Positions 52,795 through 62,499 of a stretch of 64,000 bases of DNA are shown here, in pieces. Position 1 is the stretch's first letter. Each line of letters opens with the position of its first letter. This DNA comes from Paenibacillus woosongensis (GTDB taxonomy: Bacteria; Bacillota; Bacilli; Paenibacillales; Paenibacillaceae), in contig NZ_WNZW01000006.1 of NCBI RefSeq assembly GCF_009725165.1, positions 186,001 through 250,000 of the forward strand, given 5' to 3'. Below the pieces are notes generated by a model that saw only the letters and a program-made list of their open reading frames with translations, had not been told where the DNA came from and did no database searches. Made by a program: the position numbers and the translations under genes.

Positions 52795-53280
52795 ATGATT
52801 GATGTACAAGTTCAAGTAGGAGAGCTGGTTCCCGATTTCCGTCTTCCCGCGGACGGGGGAGAGGAGATTGCGTTAAGCGAATTTCGCGGCCGCAAGGTCG
52901 TTCTATATTTTTATCCGAGAGATATGACCCCGGCGTGCACGCGGCAGGCCTGCGATTTCCGCGACCAAAGCGAAGCGCTGCTGGAGCAGGGAGCCGTTGT
53001 TCTCGGTATCAGCGGGGATTCCGTGAAGTCGCATGATAAATTCAAGGCGAAGCACGGCCTGAACTTTCTGCTGCTCGCGGATGAGGAGCACCGCGTTAGC
53101 CGGATGTTCGGCGTATGGCAGCTGAAGAAATTGTACGGCAGGGAATATGAAGGAATTGTTCGTTCAACTTTCCTGATTGACGAGGAGGGCAGGCTGCAGA
53201 AGGAGTGGCGCGGCATCCGGGTAGCCGGACATGTGGAGAAGGTGCTGGAAGCTCTGCGGGATGACCAGGGGGCGAAGTAA
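52795..53280 (+). CDS. bcp: Thiol peroxidase, Bcp/PrxQ type
   Basis: A peroxiredoxin of 161 aa that reduces hydroperoxides with thioredoxin. The peroxidatic Cys lies in YPRDMTPACTRQACDFRD, with the resolving Cys five residues later, as in the Q-type. FLIDEEGRLQKEWRGIRVAGHVE ends the fold. The ATG at 52795 is chosen by homology, with AAAGGAG 12 nt upstream. Divergent from the LCP gene. Confidence 0.93.
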   Translation: MIDVQVQVGELVPDFRLPADGGEEIALSEFRGRKVVLYFYPRDMTPACTRQACDFRDQSEALLEQGAVVLGISGDSVKSHDKFKAKHGLNFLLLADEEHRVSRMFGVWQLKKLYGREYEGIVRSTFLIDEEGRLQKEWRGIRVAGHVEKVLEALRDDQGAK

Positions 53281-53287
53281 CATCGCG

Positions 53288-53324
53288 GACTAACATAGCA
53301 AAATAAAGATATTTTGCCGTAGTC
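53288..53324 (+). terminator. Hairpin after bcp
   Basis: GACTA/TAGTC outer pair and GCAAAATA/TATTTTGC inner stem (8 bp, 4-nt loop). No T-run follows, so it is a weak terminator at best. Confidence 0.5.
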
Positions 53325-53397
53325 TAATTTGATCAGGGCATTCATATAATCTACCAGAAACCCAATGAATTGATATAATCGCGGAGGTAGATTTTAT

Positions 53398-54732
53398 ATG
53401 AATACACAATGGCTGGCCGGATTTCCAGTGTTTCGCCTGATTAGCTTAGTAATCGCTATTGTTCTTATCGTATCCTTCATTCCCCATTCCGAGAGCCAGA
53501 GCATCATGCCTGAAGCAGCCGCCCAATCCCCTGAGGATGCGGCGGCCGTCTTCAAGGTGCCCGCTGGCGCGGTCAAACCCGCTGCTTCGGCGGCTTCTTT
53601 TGCCAGAATATCCTCTTCGAAACAATCCTCTGTAACACCCGCTTCCCAGTCCCAATCCAAACCCAAAGAAGCAAGCAAAGTAATATATCTTACCTTTGAT
53701 GACGGCCCTAGCAAATGGACGGATGACGTATTAGCCATATTGAAAAAAGTCGACGTGCCGGCCACATTTTTCGTGCTTGGCGAGCAAGCCAAGCGGTTTC
53801 CGGAGATCATTAACCGGATCAATGAGGCTGGACACGCGATCGGCAACCATACTTACAATCATAAATATGATGAATTGTATGCCAGCTTCGGCGTTTTCTG
53901 GTCCCAAATTAAGGAGACGGAAGAAGTGCTCCGCAATATTACGGGAAAGCGCACCCCGCTGGTCAGAGCGCCCGGCGGAACGTACGGGCATTTTGATACT
54001 GCTTATTTTCAGCTGCTGGAGCAAGGCGGCTATAAAGTATTCGACTGGAACCTGGACAGCGGCGACTCCAAGCGCAAAGGGGTTCCCGCCTCGGAAATCA
54101 TAAAAAATGCAACTCCCGCCAAGCCAGGAGACTCCGTCACATTGCTAATGCATGACAGTGCCGGACATGAGGAGACTGTGAAAGCTTTGCCCCAAATTAT
54201 TGATTACTATAAGTCGCTCGGGTATGAATTCCGCACCATAACTCCCGAGGTTCAGCCTGTTCAGTTTGCCGTATCTCCTAAAATGAAAAACAGCAAGCGA
54301 CCGCAGCCTTCAAGCGTATGGGTCCAGGCTCATATCGTTCCTAACGCCGCACTATTCGGTCCTGGCGAGCCCCTTTATGTTGAGGCAGGAGGTTTGGAGA
54401 CGAAGCTTGCGGCCGGCGAATACGAACTCCGGGATGGACAATTCAGAGTACCGCTGCGGGCAGTCATGGAACGGCTCGGGGCCGAGGTCAGCTGGAACGG
54501 GTTAGAGAAAAGCGCGGTTGCAACCTGGGGAGATACAAGAATCATTGTCAGCTCGGCGGATGACACCATCGTCGTTGAAACCCCGGGGGAAAGCAAAAAA
54601 AGATATACAGTAAGCCTGGAATGGAGAAACGGGCTCCTATGGCTGCCGCTGCGTACGCTGCTGGAGGTAACTGGGCATGACATTATGTCTGTTACGGCCA
54701 ATACAGAGGAGCGGCGGGTACGGGCGTCCTGA
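53398..54732 (+). CDS. Polysaccharide deacetylase with stalk domain
   Basis: A secreted or anchored protein of 444 aa. It has an N-terminal hydrophobic segment (about 10-28), a low-complexity Ala/Ser linker, then a NodB domain (about 95-275). The domain has TFDDGP (metal-binding Asp), HTYNH (metal-binding His pair), RAPGGTYG and LLMHDS. Such enzymes remove acetyl groups from peptidoglycan or chitin-like chains. The C-terminal 130 residues are a copper-amine-oxidase-type stalk domain (FRVPLRAVMERLGAEVSWNG). GGAGG precedes the ATG. It shares the stalk domain with the GDSL protein at 48806. Confidence 0.92.
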   Translation: MNTQWLAGFPVFRLISLVIAIVLIVSFIPHSESQSIMPEAAAQSPEDAAAVFKVPAGAVKPAASAASFARISSSKQSSVTPASQSQSKPKEASKVIYLTFDDGPSKWTDDVLAILKKVDVPATFFVLGEQAKRFPEIINRINEAGHAIGNHTYNHKYDELYASFGVFWSQIKETEEVLRNITGKRTPLVRAPGGTYGHFDTAYFQLLEQGGYKVFDWNLDSGDSKRKGVPASEIIKNATPAKPGDSVTLLMHDSAGHEETVKALPQIIDYYKSLGYEFRTITPEVQPVQFAVSPKMKNSKRPQPSSVWVQAHIVPNAALFGPGEPLYVEAGGLETKLAAGEYELRDGQFRVPLRAVMERLGAEVSWNGLEKSAVATWGDTRIIVSSADDTIVVETPGESKKRYTVSLEWRNGLLWLPLRTLLEVTGHDIMSVTANTEERRVRAS

Positions 54733-54826
54733 TGGAAGGACTGTTTCTCTTACATACGTCTATTTTAGGTAGTTTCTGGCGACAATGGTTGGTAGAATAG
54801 CGGCCGAAAATGGAGGTAGCCAGGTT

Positions 54827-55795
54827 ATGATAGATCATTATTCAGCGGATTTGCTCGGGAAGCTGGTCAACCGGGTAGACAGTATAATAATAGGAAAAAG
54901 AAAGGAAATTGAGCTAGCCGTCGTCTGCATGCTGCAGGGCGGACATATTCTGCTCGAGGATGTTCCCGGGGTTGGCAAGACGCTGCTGGTGCGCACGCTT
55001 GCGGCTTGTCTGGGCGGTACCTTCGGCAGAATCCAGTTTACCTCGGATCTGATGCCCTCCGACGTAACCGGGGTGTCGGTGTACCGGGCCCAAACTGGAC
55101 AATTCGAGTTCCGGCCAGGACCGGTCATGGCGCATATCGTGCTGGCTGATGAAATTAACCGCGCGGCTCCGCGCACCCAGTCGGCCTTACTGGAGGCGAT
55201 GGAGGAGCGCAAAGTGACGGTGGACGGGGTTACCCATCCGCTGCCGAAGCCTTTTTTGCTGCTGGCGACACAGAACCCATTGGATTACGAAGGAACTTAC
55301 CGTTTGCCGGAAGCCCAGCTTGACCGGTTTTTGATGCGTATTTCCCTAGGTTATCCGCAGCCTGAGCAGGAGGTGGAGATGCTTGGCCGGATGCAGGAGG
55401 GAACTCCAGTTGAAGATATCCGCCCCGTACTGCTGCTTGAGGAGATGGCGCAGATACAGCGCCAGGTCAGAAAAGTGCTTGTCGATGAGCGGATCAAGCA
55501 ATATTTAGTGGCAATCGCCCATGCCTCCCGCCGCCACCCCCAGCTTGCGCTCGGAATCAGTCCTCGCGGCACACTGGCCTGGATGGGGGCCGCGCAAGCG
55601 ATGGCCTATTATAGAGGGCGATCCTATGTAATTCCTGATGACGCCAAGGCGGTAGCGGCCGCGGTGCTGGCCCACCGGCTTATGCTGAAGCCCGAGGCGA
55701 AGCTGGCGGGGCTGCACGGAGAAGACATTGTGGAGGAATTATTGTCCCAGGGGAAGGTCCCTGTATTTCAGCAGCAGCGGGGTGCGTCGTCATGA
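54827..55795 (+). CDS. MoxR-type AAA+ ATPase
   Basis: A protein of 322 aa of the MoxR family, chaperone-like ATPases that help to mature secreted or membrane protein complexes. Visible are Walker A EDVPGVGKTLLVRT (about 41-54), Walker B HIVLADEINRAAPRTQ and the sensor region ATQNPLDYEGTYRLPEAQLDRFLMRI. The ATG at 54827 has GGAGG 11 nt upstream. The stop codon overlaps the start of the DUF58 gene (ATGA), and a transglutaminase follows, the usual three-gene set. Confidence 0.93.
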   Translation: MIDHYSADLLGKLVNRVDSIIIGKRKEIELAVVCMLQGGHILLEDVPGVGKTLLVRTLAACLGGTFGRIQFTSDLMPSDVTGVSVYRAQTGQFEFRPGPVMAHIVLADEINRAAPRTQSALLEAMEERKVTVDGVTHPLPKPFLLLATQNPLDYEGTYRLPEAQLDRFLMRISLGYPQPEQEVEMLGRMQEGTPVEDIRPVLLLEEMAQIQRQVRKVLVDERIKQYLVAIAHASRRHPQLALGISPRGTLAWMGAAQAMAYYRGRSYVIPDDAKAVAAAVLAHRLMLKPEAKLAGLHGEDIVEELLSQGKVPVFQQQRGASS

Positions 55796-57078
55796 TGAGC
55801 AGCGGGGCTGGAGCATGGATGGCAGCCGTACCGGTCATAGGAGTTCTAGGGGCGCTCTATGCCTGGAAAGGAGGAGGAGCCACGTTATTTCTTCTCCTGC
55901 TTGCGCTGCTTATTGGAGCTGTAGGTGCCGCTAGCCAGTTGTGTGGGCCAACAAGAGTTACTGTCCGCCGCACATGGGCGCCTTCCGCCCCCTATGAAGG
56001 GGAAGAAATCGAGGTGACACTCCAGATTAGCCTGGAAGGCGGAATCCCTCCGCTCTGGGTTCAGGTCGAAGACGATTTGGCAGGACATGAGCAAGAAAGA
56101 GGAAGGCTGCTGTTTTCAGGGTTTAAACGTAACTACAATGGTACATACCGTTTGAGCGGAGTGGCCCGCGGGCTGTATACCGAAGGAAGCACGACGGTGG
56201 CATGGGGCGACGTGTTCGGCTGGTTCAAACGGGTCCGCCGCCTGCAAGGAAGGGATAAGCTGCTCATTCAGCCGCTTCCGCTTTATATCGCAGCATGGGA
56301 CGAGACGTTGGGAAGAAACGACGGAGAAGGCGGACGCGCCGATACGTCGCTGAAATATGCCCCGCTATGGGGCAGCCGCTTAAGGGCTTATGAACCGGGC
56401 GATCCGGTAAAATCGATCCACTGGAAAATAAGCGCTCGCCGCGGCGAGCTGATTACCCGTGCTCCAGAGGAAGTTTACGCGTGGCCAGTCTGTCTGATTC
56501 TGGATACGGAACCGGCATCTTATTTCGTTCCGGAACGGGGAGAAATTTTTGAGATAGCCGTATCTGCAGCGGCGGCATGGCTGCATCGGCAGAGCGACGG
56601 GACGGACGCGTATTATTTTCGCCCGGGGCTGGGAAACAATACGCTGCAGCTAATTGGAAGAGAAGGATTATATGAAGGGCTTGAGGTGTTAGCGCAGGTT
56701 CAGCTTGCCAGCGAGCGGTCCGCGTTTTCATTGAATGGAGCCGAGTCATGGAATCACTTGGTTGTACCTGGGCAGCGGATCACGATAATCACCGGCTGCT
56801 TGACTTCTTCGCTTGTCGCCAGACTGCTGCAAATGGCCGACGCTGGAGCGGTGCTGGATGTATGGTGCTCTGGCGAATCCGGTGATGCAGCTGTACACGG
56901 CTCGGATTTAGAAGAGGCCGGCATAGGAAACGGCGGTGCTGAGAATTGGGAGAAGTCTGCCGGGCATTGGTTCGCTCAATTGAGCTCGCATGGAATCCGA
57001 ATGGTTCCGCTTCTATACGACTCGGCCTCCGTACAGATGAAGCCGGGCAGGGGAGGAAGAGATCATGGCATTGCCTAG
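55792..57078 (+). CDS. DUF58 protein
   Basis: A membrane protein of 428 aa with two N-terminal hydrophobic segments (about 8-45). The rest lies on one side of the membrane and contains the DUF58 signature RAYEPGDPVKSIHWKISAR (about 199-217), a von Willebrand-A-like fold without a complete metal site. Its function is coupled with MoxR ATPases. It overlaps the genes on both sides (4 bp and 14 bp), so the operon is translationally coupled. Confidence 0.9.
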   Translation: MMSSGAGAWMAAVPVIGVLGALYAWKGGGATLFLLLLALLIGAVGAASQLCGPTRVTVRRTWAPSAPYEGEEIEVTLQISLEGGIPPLWVQVEDDLAGHEQERGRLLFSGFKRNYNGTYRLSGVARGLYTEGSTTVAWGDVFGWFKRVRRLQGRDKLLIQPLPLYIAAWDETLGRNDGEGGRADTSLKYAPLWGSRLRAYEPGDPVKSIHWKISARRGELITRAPEEVYAWPVCLILDTEPASYFVPERGEIFEIAVSAAAAWLHRQSDGTDAYYFRPGLGNNTLQLIGREGLYEGLEVLAQVQLASERSAFSLNGAESWNHLVVPGQRITIITGCLTSSLVARLLQMADAGAVLDVWCSGESGDAAVHGSDLEEAGIGNGGAENWEKSAGHWFAQLSSHGIRMVPLLYDSASVQMKPGRGGRDHGIA

Positions 57079-59398
57079 CTTGCAGCAGCAGGCTCGGGAG
57101 TATCCCATTCGTTCCGGCAAGCAGGAAGCCTTCCAGCCATGGCTGCACCGAATAGCGGTTTCACTGCTGCTGTACGCCCTTTTTGCAGAGTGCTTGTACC
57201 CTCTTTACGCCATTGTGGTTGAGCATGAGAGAAGGGTGGTTACCGTCTTTCTTTACCTGACGGCAGCTCTTCTACTGGCCGGCTCTCTGCGTCTGGCCAC
57301 ATCGTTGCAGGTGATGTTGTACTTGGTGTTTATGGGCGGGACATTGTTCTATTTGTTCGGGTTGCAGGAAGGCATGTCGTGGATTGGCGGGTATGGAACC
57401 GTTGCGGCTCAGGATATCGCTGTGGTATTTCAAACGGGGAGGCTGAATGAAGCGAGCCCGGAGTCGCGAATGCTGCTCTTGCTGATCGGGTGGAGCCTGC
57501 TGGTCGTATCTGTCCAGATGCTGGCCATCGGCAGGCAGACGATTTTGCTGTTCCTGGCGGTCGTGATTGTTTATTTGCTGACAATCGAGCTGATTTTCGA
57601 CGCCCCGATATTTTATAACCTGGCGCGGGCAGCGGGAATTGGCCTTGCGATCCAGTGCTATGCGTTTGCCATGCAGATGAGGGAACAGGGGTATATCAAG
57701 CAGAAACCTTCATTTAAGAATGGAAAATCACACAAGGAGCATGCTTACAAAATCATGGCTCCCTTCACGGTTGCGGGACTTGTCGGTTGCGCTGCGGCAA
57801 TGAGTCTTCTGCTGCCGGCCCAGCCGGTTCAGCAGCAGCCTTTACAGGCATTGATTAAAAGCCTTCAAGGCTGGTATCAAAAGGAGGGCTTGGCCGAAGC
57901 AAGCGTGACGACTTCGAGCGTATCGGGCTACGGGCGGGATGACGGTGAGCTCGGTGCGCCGCTCCAGCTCCGGTGGGATACGTATTTTACGGCGAAATCT
58001 CCGGTTTCTGTTTATTGGCGGGGGGAGAGTAAAAGCGTGTACACTGGCCGCGGCTGGCTGCAACCCGCGACGGGAGAGGAAGTGCAGGTGCTTGCTAGCG
58101 GGGAGAGAACAGCCTTGCTGCCGCAGGAAGATGTTATCGCGGACGGCAGCAAAATCCAGCAAACGATCACGTTTCAGAAGCCGGTTACAGGACAGCTGCC
58201 GCTGCTGAGCGGAGGCATTCCTGTCCAAGTCGACCACGTATTTGTCGGGGAGGGCAGGAGCGTTCCGTTTGCCGCCAGGTTTGACCAAGCTGCCGGAGCC
58301 ATATATTTGGACAGAGCCGGACAAGCTCAGCAGACTTCTGCAATGGAGGGAATCCAGGGCTACGAGCTGACGGTCATTCGGCAGCCGACAGCCGGAGGGT
58401 ATCTCAGGCAGCTGGAGGACGGAGATCCGGTTTTGATTAGCGAGCAGTATCTGCAGCTGCCGGAGAGCTTGCCGGAGCGGGTTCGCGAGCTAGGCAAATC
58501 GCTTGTCCAGGACACCGGAAATCGCTATGATGCGGCGTTAGCTGTAGCTAAATATTTGAAGCAGCATTACTCCTACAATTTGAATTCGGCGATTCCGCCA
58601 GCGGATGAGGATTTTGTCGACCGGTTCCTGTTTGTCGACCGCCAGGGTTATTGCGACCATTTCTCTACGGCTATGGTCGTGCTGCTGCGCAGCGGCGGCA
58701 TTCCAGCCCGCTGGGTCAAAGGCTTCACGCCTGGCGAGCGCAGCAAGGAAGAGCCTGAGTTGTACACCATATCGTATGCGGATGCCCATGCGTGGGTGGA
58801 GGTTTATTTTCCTGGGGAAGGCTGGGTCCCGTTCGACCCGACACCGGGCTACGATTCCATCTTGTCGGCTTCACCCCGGATAAGTGGTCAGTTTCTGCCT
58901 GCATGGATTCGGGAATTTGCGAACAGTCTATCGGTCCTGCCTGCAGCGGTAAAATCTATGCTGGATCATGGAATGCTCAACTTATGGAAATCGATAGTAA
59001 AAGCGCCGTTGATTTGGACTGCCGGATTGCTTGGCGTGTGGCCTATGATTTGGTTAATCATATGGATAGGGAGAAACAGTACGGTCTGGCGCGATTTAAT
59101 AACGCTTCAGCGGGTCATTGCCCGGCCGCGCAGCCGTTTTCCTGACCAGAAGCTGCTGCTGCATATCGCCGACCGGGTCTGGCAGCAGATTTACCGCATG
59201 TATGGAAATAAACCGGAAGGCATGACCGCTAGAGAATATGTGGATTCTCTAGCTGCTCAGGAAGCAGCTAATCTAGGCAAATTGGAGGAGTTTGTCCGGG
59301 AATGGGAGACACTCTATTATGGAGGATTAAGGCCTGACCGGATGAATAGCCGAAATTTTCTGGAGTTATGCCGAAATTTGGCTTTGCGCCGTGGATAA
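57065..59398 (+). CDS. Transglutaminase-like membrane protein, TgpA type
   Basis: A protein of 777 aa. About six membrane segments (30-250) come first, then a large extracellular part with a transglutaminase-like core. The Cys lies in DRQGYCDHFSTAMVVLLRSGGIPARWVKGF (split by several family residues), the His in YADAHAWVEVY and the Asp in VPFDPTPGYD. A further membrane segment (about 650-675) leads to a DUF4129-like tail. Members act as proteases or cross-linking enzymes at the cell surface; the substrate is unknown. SD GGAAGAG lies before the ATG at 57065. Confidence 0.92.
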   Translation: MALPSLQQQAREYPIRSGKQEAFQPWLHRIAVSLLLYALFAECLYPLYAIVVEHERRVVTVFLYLTAALLLAGSLRLATSLQVMLYLVFMGGTLFYLFGLQEGMSWIGGYGTVAAQDIAVVFQTGRLNEASPESRMLLLLIGWSLLVVSVQMLAIGRQTILLFLAVVIVYLLTIELIFDAPIFYNLARAAGIGLAIQCYAFAMQMREQGYIKQKPSFKNGKSHKEHAYKIMAPFTVAGLVGCAAAMSLLLPAQPVQQQPLQALIKSLQGWYQKEGLAEASVTTSSVSGYGRDDGELGAPLQLRWDTYFTAKSPVSVYWRGESKSVYTGRGWLQPATGEEVQVLASGERTALLPQEDVIADGSKIQQTITFQKPVTGQLPLLSGGIPVQVDHVFVGEGRSVPFAARFDQAAGAIYLDRAGQAQQTSAMEGIQGYELTVIRQPTAGGYLRQLEDGDPVLISEQYLQLPESLPERVRELGKSLVQDTGNRYDAALAVAKYLKQHYSYNLNSAIPPADEDFVDRFLFVDRQGYCDHFSTAMVVLLRSGGIPARWVKGFTPGERSKEEPELYTISYADAHAWVEVYFPGEGWVPFDPTPGYDSILSASPRISGQFLPAWIREFANSLSVLPAAVKSMLDHGMLNLWKSIVKAPLIWTAGLLGVWPMIWLIIWIGRNSTVWRDLITLQRVIARPRSRFPDQKLLLHIADRVWQQIYRMYGNKPEGMTAREYVDSLAAQEAANLGKLEEFVREWETLYYGGLRPDRMNSRNFLELCRNLALRRG

Positions 59399-59416
59399 GA
59401 TGTCTTCCGAACTTTC

Positions 59417-59446
59417 TTGACGACTACTTTTGTCGTTTCGTATAAT
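59417..59446 (+). promoter_or_regulatory. Promoter of guaA
   Basis: TTGACG (59417-59422), 18-bp spacer, TATAAT (59441-59446). The spacer contains ACGAC and GTCGT as an inverted repeat. Confidence 0.75.
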
Positions 59447-59475
59447 TAGGTTCATGAATTGAGGGAGGCTCGGTA

Positions 59476-61014
59476 ATGAATAAGCCAAATGAATTGATTG
59501 TTGTTCTTGATTTTGGAGGGCAGTACAATCAGCTGATAGCAAGAAGAATTCGCGATTTGGGTGTGTACAGCGAATTGTTGCCATACAATACTTCGGCAGA
59601 GCGGTTGCGGGAAATGGCCCCTAAGGGCATCGTCTTCTCCGGCGGTCCTTCCAGTGTGTATGCAGAAAATGCACCGCAAATCGACCCTGCTGTATATGAC
59701 ATCGGTGTGCCGATTTTCGGGATTTGTTACGGAATGCAATTGATGGCGCATCAGCTCGGCGGAAAGGTAGAACGTGCGGCTAAGCGTGAATACGGGAAGG
59801 CAGACGTGAATTTCGCCGAGCATTCGGCGCTCACGAAAGGCCTGGAGTCGAAGCAAACGGTCTGGATGAGCCATGGCGACCATGTCGTGGAGCTGCCGAA
59901 AGGCTTCGTCGTCGATGCATCGACGGAGCACGCTCCGATCGCTGGCTTCGCGAACAAAGAGCGCCGGTTGTACGGCGTCCAGTTCCATCCGGAGGTTCGC
60001 CACTCCGTGCATGGTAACGAAATGATCCGCAACTTCCTGTATGAAGTGTGCGGATGTGAAGGCAACTGGAGCATGGAGACATTCATCGAGGATGCGATCC
60101 AGGATATCCGGACGCAGGTCGGCGACAAGAAGGTACTCTGTGCGCTGAGCGGCGGCGTTGATTCCTCTGTAGTGGCAATGCTTATCCACAAAGCGGTAGG
60201 CGATCAGTTGACTTGTATGTTCATCGATCACGGATTGCTGCGTAAAGGCGAGGCCGAGAGCGTAATGGAGACGTTTGTCGGCAAATTCGACATGAAGGTT
60301 GTCAAGATCGATGCGCGCGAACGCTTCCTGTCCAAGCTGGCAGGCGTCGATGATCCAGAGCAAAAACGGAAAATTATCGGCAACGAGTTTATTTACGTGT
60401 TCGAGGAAGAATCCAAGCAGTTTGATGATTTTGCATTTTTAGCGCAAGGTACGCTTTACACCGATATCGTGGAGAGCGGAACGGCTACGGCCCAGACGAT
60501 CAAGTCTCACCATAACGTCGGCGGACTGCCGGAGGACATGAAGTTCGAGCTGGTTGAGCCGCTGAAGGCGCTGTTCAAGGATGAGGTTCGCAAAGTTGGC
60601 GAGGAGTGCGGCTTGCCAGCAGAAATCGTGTGGAGACAGCCGTTCCCTGGCCCAGGCCTGGCGATTCGCGTATTGGGCGAAGTTACGGAGGACAAGCTGA
60701 AAATCGTCCGCGATTCCGACTACATTCTGCGCGAAGAGATCGCTAAAGCAGGTCTTGACCGCGAAATTTGGCAATATTTCACGGCGCTTCCGAACATGAA
60801 GAGCGTCGGGGTGATGGGCGATGCCCGGACCTACTCTTACACGGTAGGTATCCGTGCGGTAACCTCCATCGACGGCATGACCGCCGACTGGGCGCGTATT
60901 CCGTGGGATATCCTCGAGAAAATCTCGGTACGGATTGTCAATGAGGTTGATAATGTCAACCGGGTTGTGTATGACATTACATCGAAGCCACCAGCGACGA
61001 TTGAGTGGGAATAA
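59476..61014 (+). CDS. guaA: GMP synthase (glutamine-hydrolysing)
   Basis: A protein of 512 aa that converts XMP to GMP. The N-terminal class I amidotransferase domain has the Cys in [14 protein letters not shown] (about 83) and the His/Glu pair in [10 protein letters not shown] (about 174). The ATP pyrophosphatase loop is [10 protein letters not shown] (about 223), and the C-terminal dimerisation part ends with [14 protein letters not shown] precedes the ATG. In B. subtilis guaA is upstream of pbuG and the pur operon; here an AT-rich insert separates guaA from the purine leader. Confidence 0.97.
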   Translation: MNKPNELIVVLDFGGQYNQLIARRIRDLGVYSELLPYNTSAERLREMAPKGIVFSGGPSSVYAENAPQIDPAVYDIGVPIFGICYGMQLMAHQLGGKVERAAKREYGKADVNFAEHSALTKGLESKQTVWMSHGDHVVELPKGFVVDASTEHAPIAGFANKERRLYGVQFHPEVRHSVHGNEMIRNFLYEVCGCEGNWSMETFIEDAIQDIRTQVGDKKVLCALSGGVDSSVVAMLIHKAVGDQLTCMFIDHGLLRKGEAESVMETFVGKFDMKVVKIDARERFLSKLAGVDDPEQKRKIIGNEFIYVFEEESKQFDDFAFLAQGTLYTDIVESGTATAQTIKSHHNVGGLPEDMKFELVEPLKALFKDEVRKVGEECGLPAEIVWRQPFPGPGLAIRVLGEVTEDKLKIVRDSDYILREEIAKAGLDREIWQYFTALPNMKSVGVMGDARTYSYTVGIRAVTSIDGMTADWARIPWDILEKISVRIVNEVDNVNRVVYDITSKPPATIEWE

Positions 61015-61063
61015 TTCACTAAGAGCATTTGAAGTGAAAACGTTCCGCCAAAGGAAAAGACGT

Positions 61064-61102
61064 AAAAAGGGATATTGCATAAAAGCAATATCTCTTTTTT
61101 TT
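61064..61102 (+). terminator. Terminator of guaA
   Basis: AAGGGATATTGC pairs with GCAATATCTCTT (one G-U), followed by eight T's. Confidence 0.9.
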
Positions 61103-61279
61103 GTTTTCTAAGATATTTTTCAGGTCACTGGACACGCTCTAAATTTTTCGTAGAATGATTATATACTTGCATAAGGTTTCATTCCTTTAAATCAAAATGG
61201 TTCTCCCGCTATCCCACGCTTTTAATAGAATAAAACAGATCACTTTTGACATAAGGTTTGAGCTTAATGACTTAGATTA

Positions 61280-62194
61280 TCAATCATTCAGAATTGGAAA
61301 TTCCTCAAGCATCTTCTTTAAATTGATAGCATCCCATGGCATGTGCTCTGTAATGCCTAAGCCCACTACTTCTGTTGCTTCGGAAAGCTCCTTCATTATA
61401 CGAACCAGTCGTGTACGTTGCAGGGAGCCAGCTGCTGAGAAGTTATAATCTTCATCAGGATTAGCGAACAATAAGGAACGAAAGGATGATGGATCCAATA
61501 CATCTAAATCAAGATGAATGGCTAGATGCTTGATATCATTTTCCTTAATCCAGTTTTTTATTGAATCCGTACTTTTAGCAAGCTCATCTGCATTAGCTGT
61601 TCTAATACCTAGTCTATTAATCAGTTCATCCTCGGGTTCCTCTGGATAAACACCTGCTTTTTCAATTTCTTCTACAATTCGCTTTTCTTCCTCCTTAGAT
61701 GGAGTTGCTAGACCAGCGATAAATACATTCTCTGGTTTCAGTGGAGTTTTTACTAAACTTGAAAATTGCTTGTCGCCCTCGCCTAGTAGATTTCCAAGCG
61801 GAAGTGTATGTCCATTGTCATATCCCACAAATCTAACAAGATCACTATGAGCATCAATCCATATGACCCCTAGATTTCCTCCGTAACGTTCGTTTAAATA
61901 GGCGAAGGGTGCCTGTTCCACAAGACAGTCTCCACCTAACATCACAACCCGATCCGGCTTGTGAGCTTCTAGGAGATGGTGTGCGGCTGTCAATTGCTCA
62001 AATAGTTGTGTTCTTCCATTCATGCCATCCTCCTCTTCAAGCGAATCCCCGTCAAAGGCTTGTACCGGGACTTCAATAAGAGGCTGATTATTTTTTGGGG
62101 CAAGCCAAGCAAGCAACTCGGCTCCAAATGAATAATGTGGGTTATTTCCTCCTTGCCATTGGGGCATAAGCAGTCGTATAGTCTTTTTAGTCAT
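61280..62194 (-). CDS. Arginase/ureohydrolase family protein
   Basis: A metal-dependent hydrolase of 304 aa of the arginase-agmatinase fold. The manganese motifs are GGDC (about 98; usually GGDH), IDAHSD (about 118-123) and HLDLDVLDPSSF (about 229-240). The common GNxHGMP loop reads GYDNGHTLPLG. The changed GGDC and loop suggest a substrate other than arginine, such as another guanidino or formimino compound. GGAGAG precedes the ATG. The gene is clearly more AT-rich than its flanks and may have been acquired. Confidence 0.88.
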   Translation of the reverse strand: MTKKTIRLLMPQWQGGNNPHYSFGAELLAWLAPKNNQPLIEVPVQAFDGDSLEEEDGMNGRTQLFEQLTAAHHLLEAHKPDRVVMLGGDCLVEQAPFAYLNERYGGNLGVIWIDAHSDLVRFVGYDNGHTLPLGNLLGEGDKQFSSLVKTPLKPENVFIAGLATPSKEEEKRIVEEIEKAGVYPEEPEDELINRLGIRTANADELAKSTDSIKNWIKENDIKHLAIHLDLDVLDPSSFRSLLFANPDEDYNFSAAGSLQRTRLVRIMKELSEATEVVGLGITEHMPWDAINLKKMLEEFPILND

Positions 62195-62299
62195 TATGCT
62201 CTCTCCTTTATTTGGAATAATGTTAGCTTACAATGCAAAGTAAACCTAAGAAAAGTACGCACTTTTTGGATAGATACTACCAGAAAGGATAGCGATTAT

Positions 62300-62496
62300 A
62301 TGAGTATGGCTGCTAAATCTCTCCTACCTGTCTTGGAAAGTCTGTGTGAGTGGGGAGTAGAAAATCAGTAAAAAGTAGCGATATGATGTATATTGCTTCT
62401 GAAAATGATGTTATTCGTATTGTAGGTAGTTCTTATCAAGAAGGGCTCAATTATCCTGATCACGATGACATTTTTAATGACGAGAGGAGTCTGTAG
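62300..62496 (+). pseudogene. Small interrupted gene
   Basis: An ATG at 62300 with AAAGGAT upstream opens a frame of 23 codons (MSMAAKSLLPVLESLCEWG...). In another frame, open from 62350 to the stop at 62496, a protein-like stretch continues (MMYIASENDVIRIVG and SSYQEGLNYPDHDDIF). A single-base change in the GGGG run at 62352-62355 would join them into one protein of about 65 aa. I do not recognise it. It could also be two unrelated short frames. Confidence 0.4.
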
Positions 62497-62499
62497 TTG

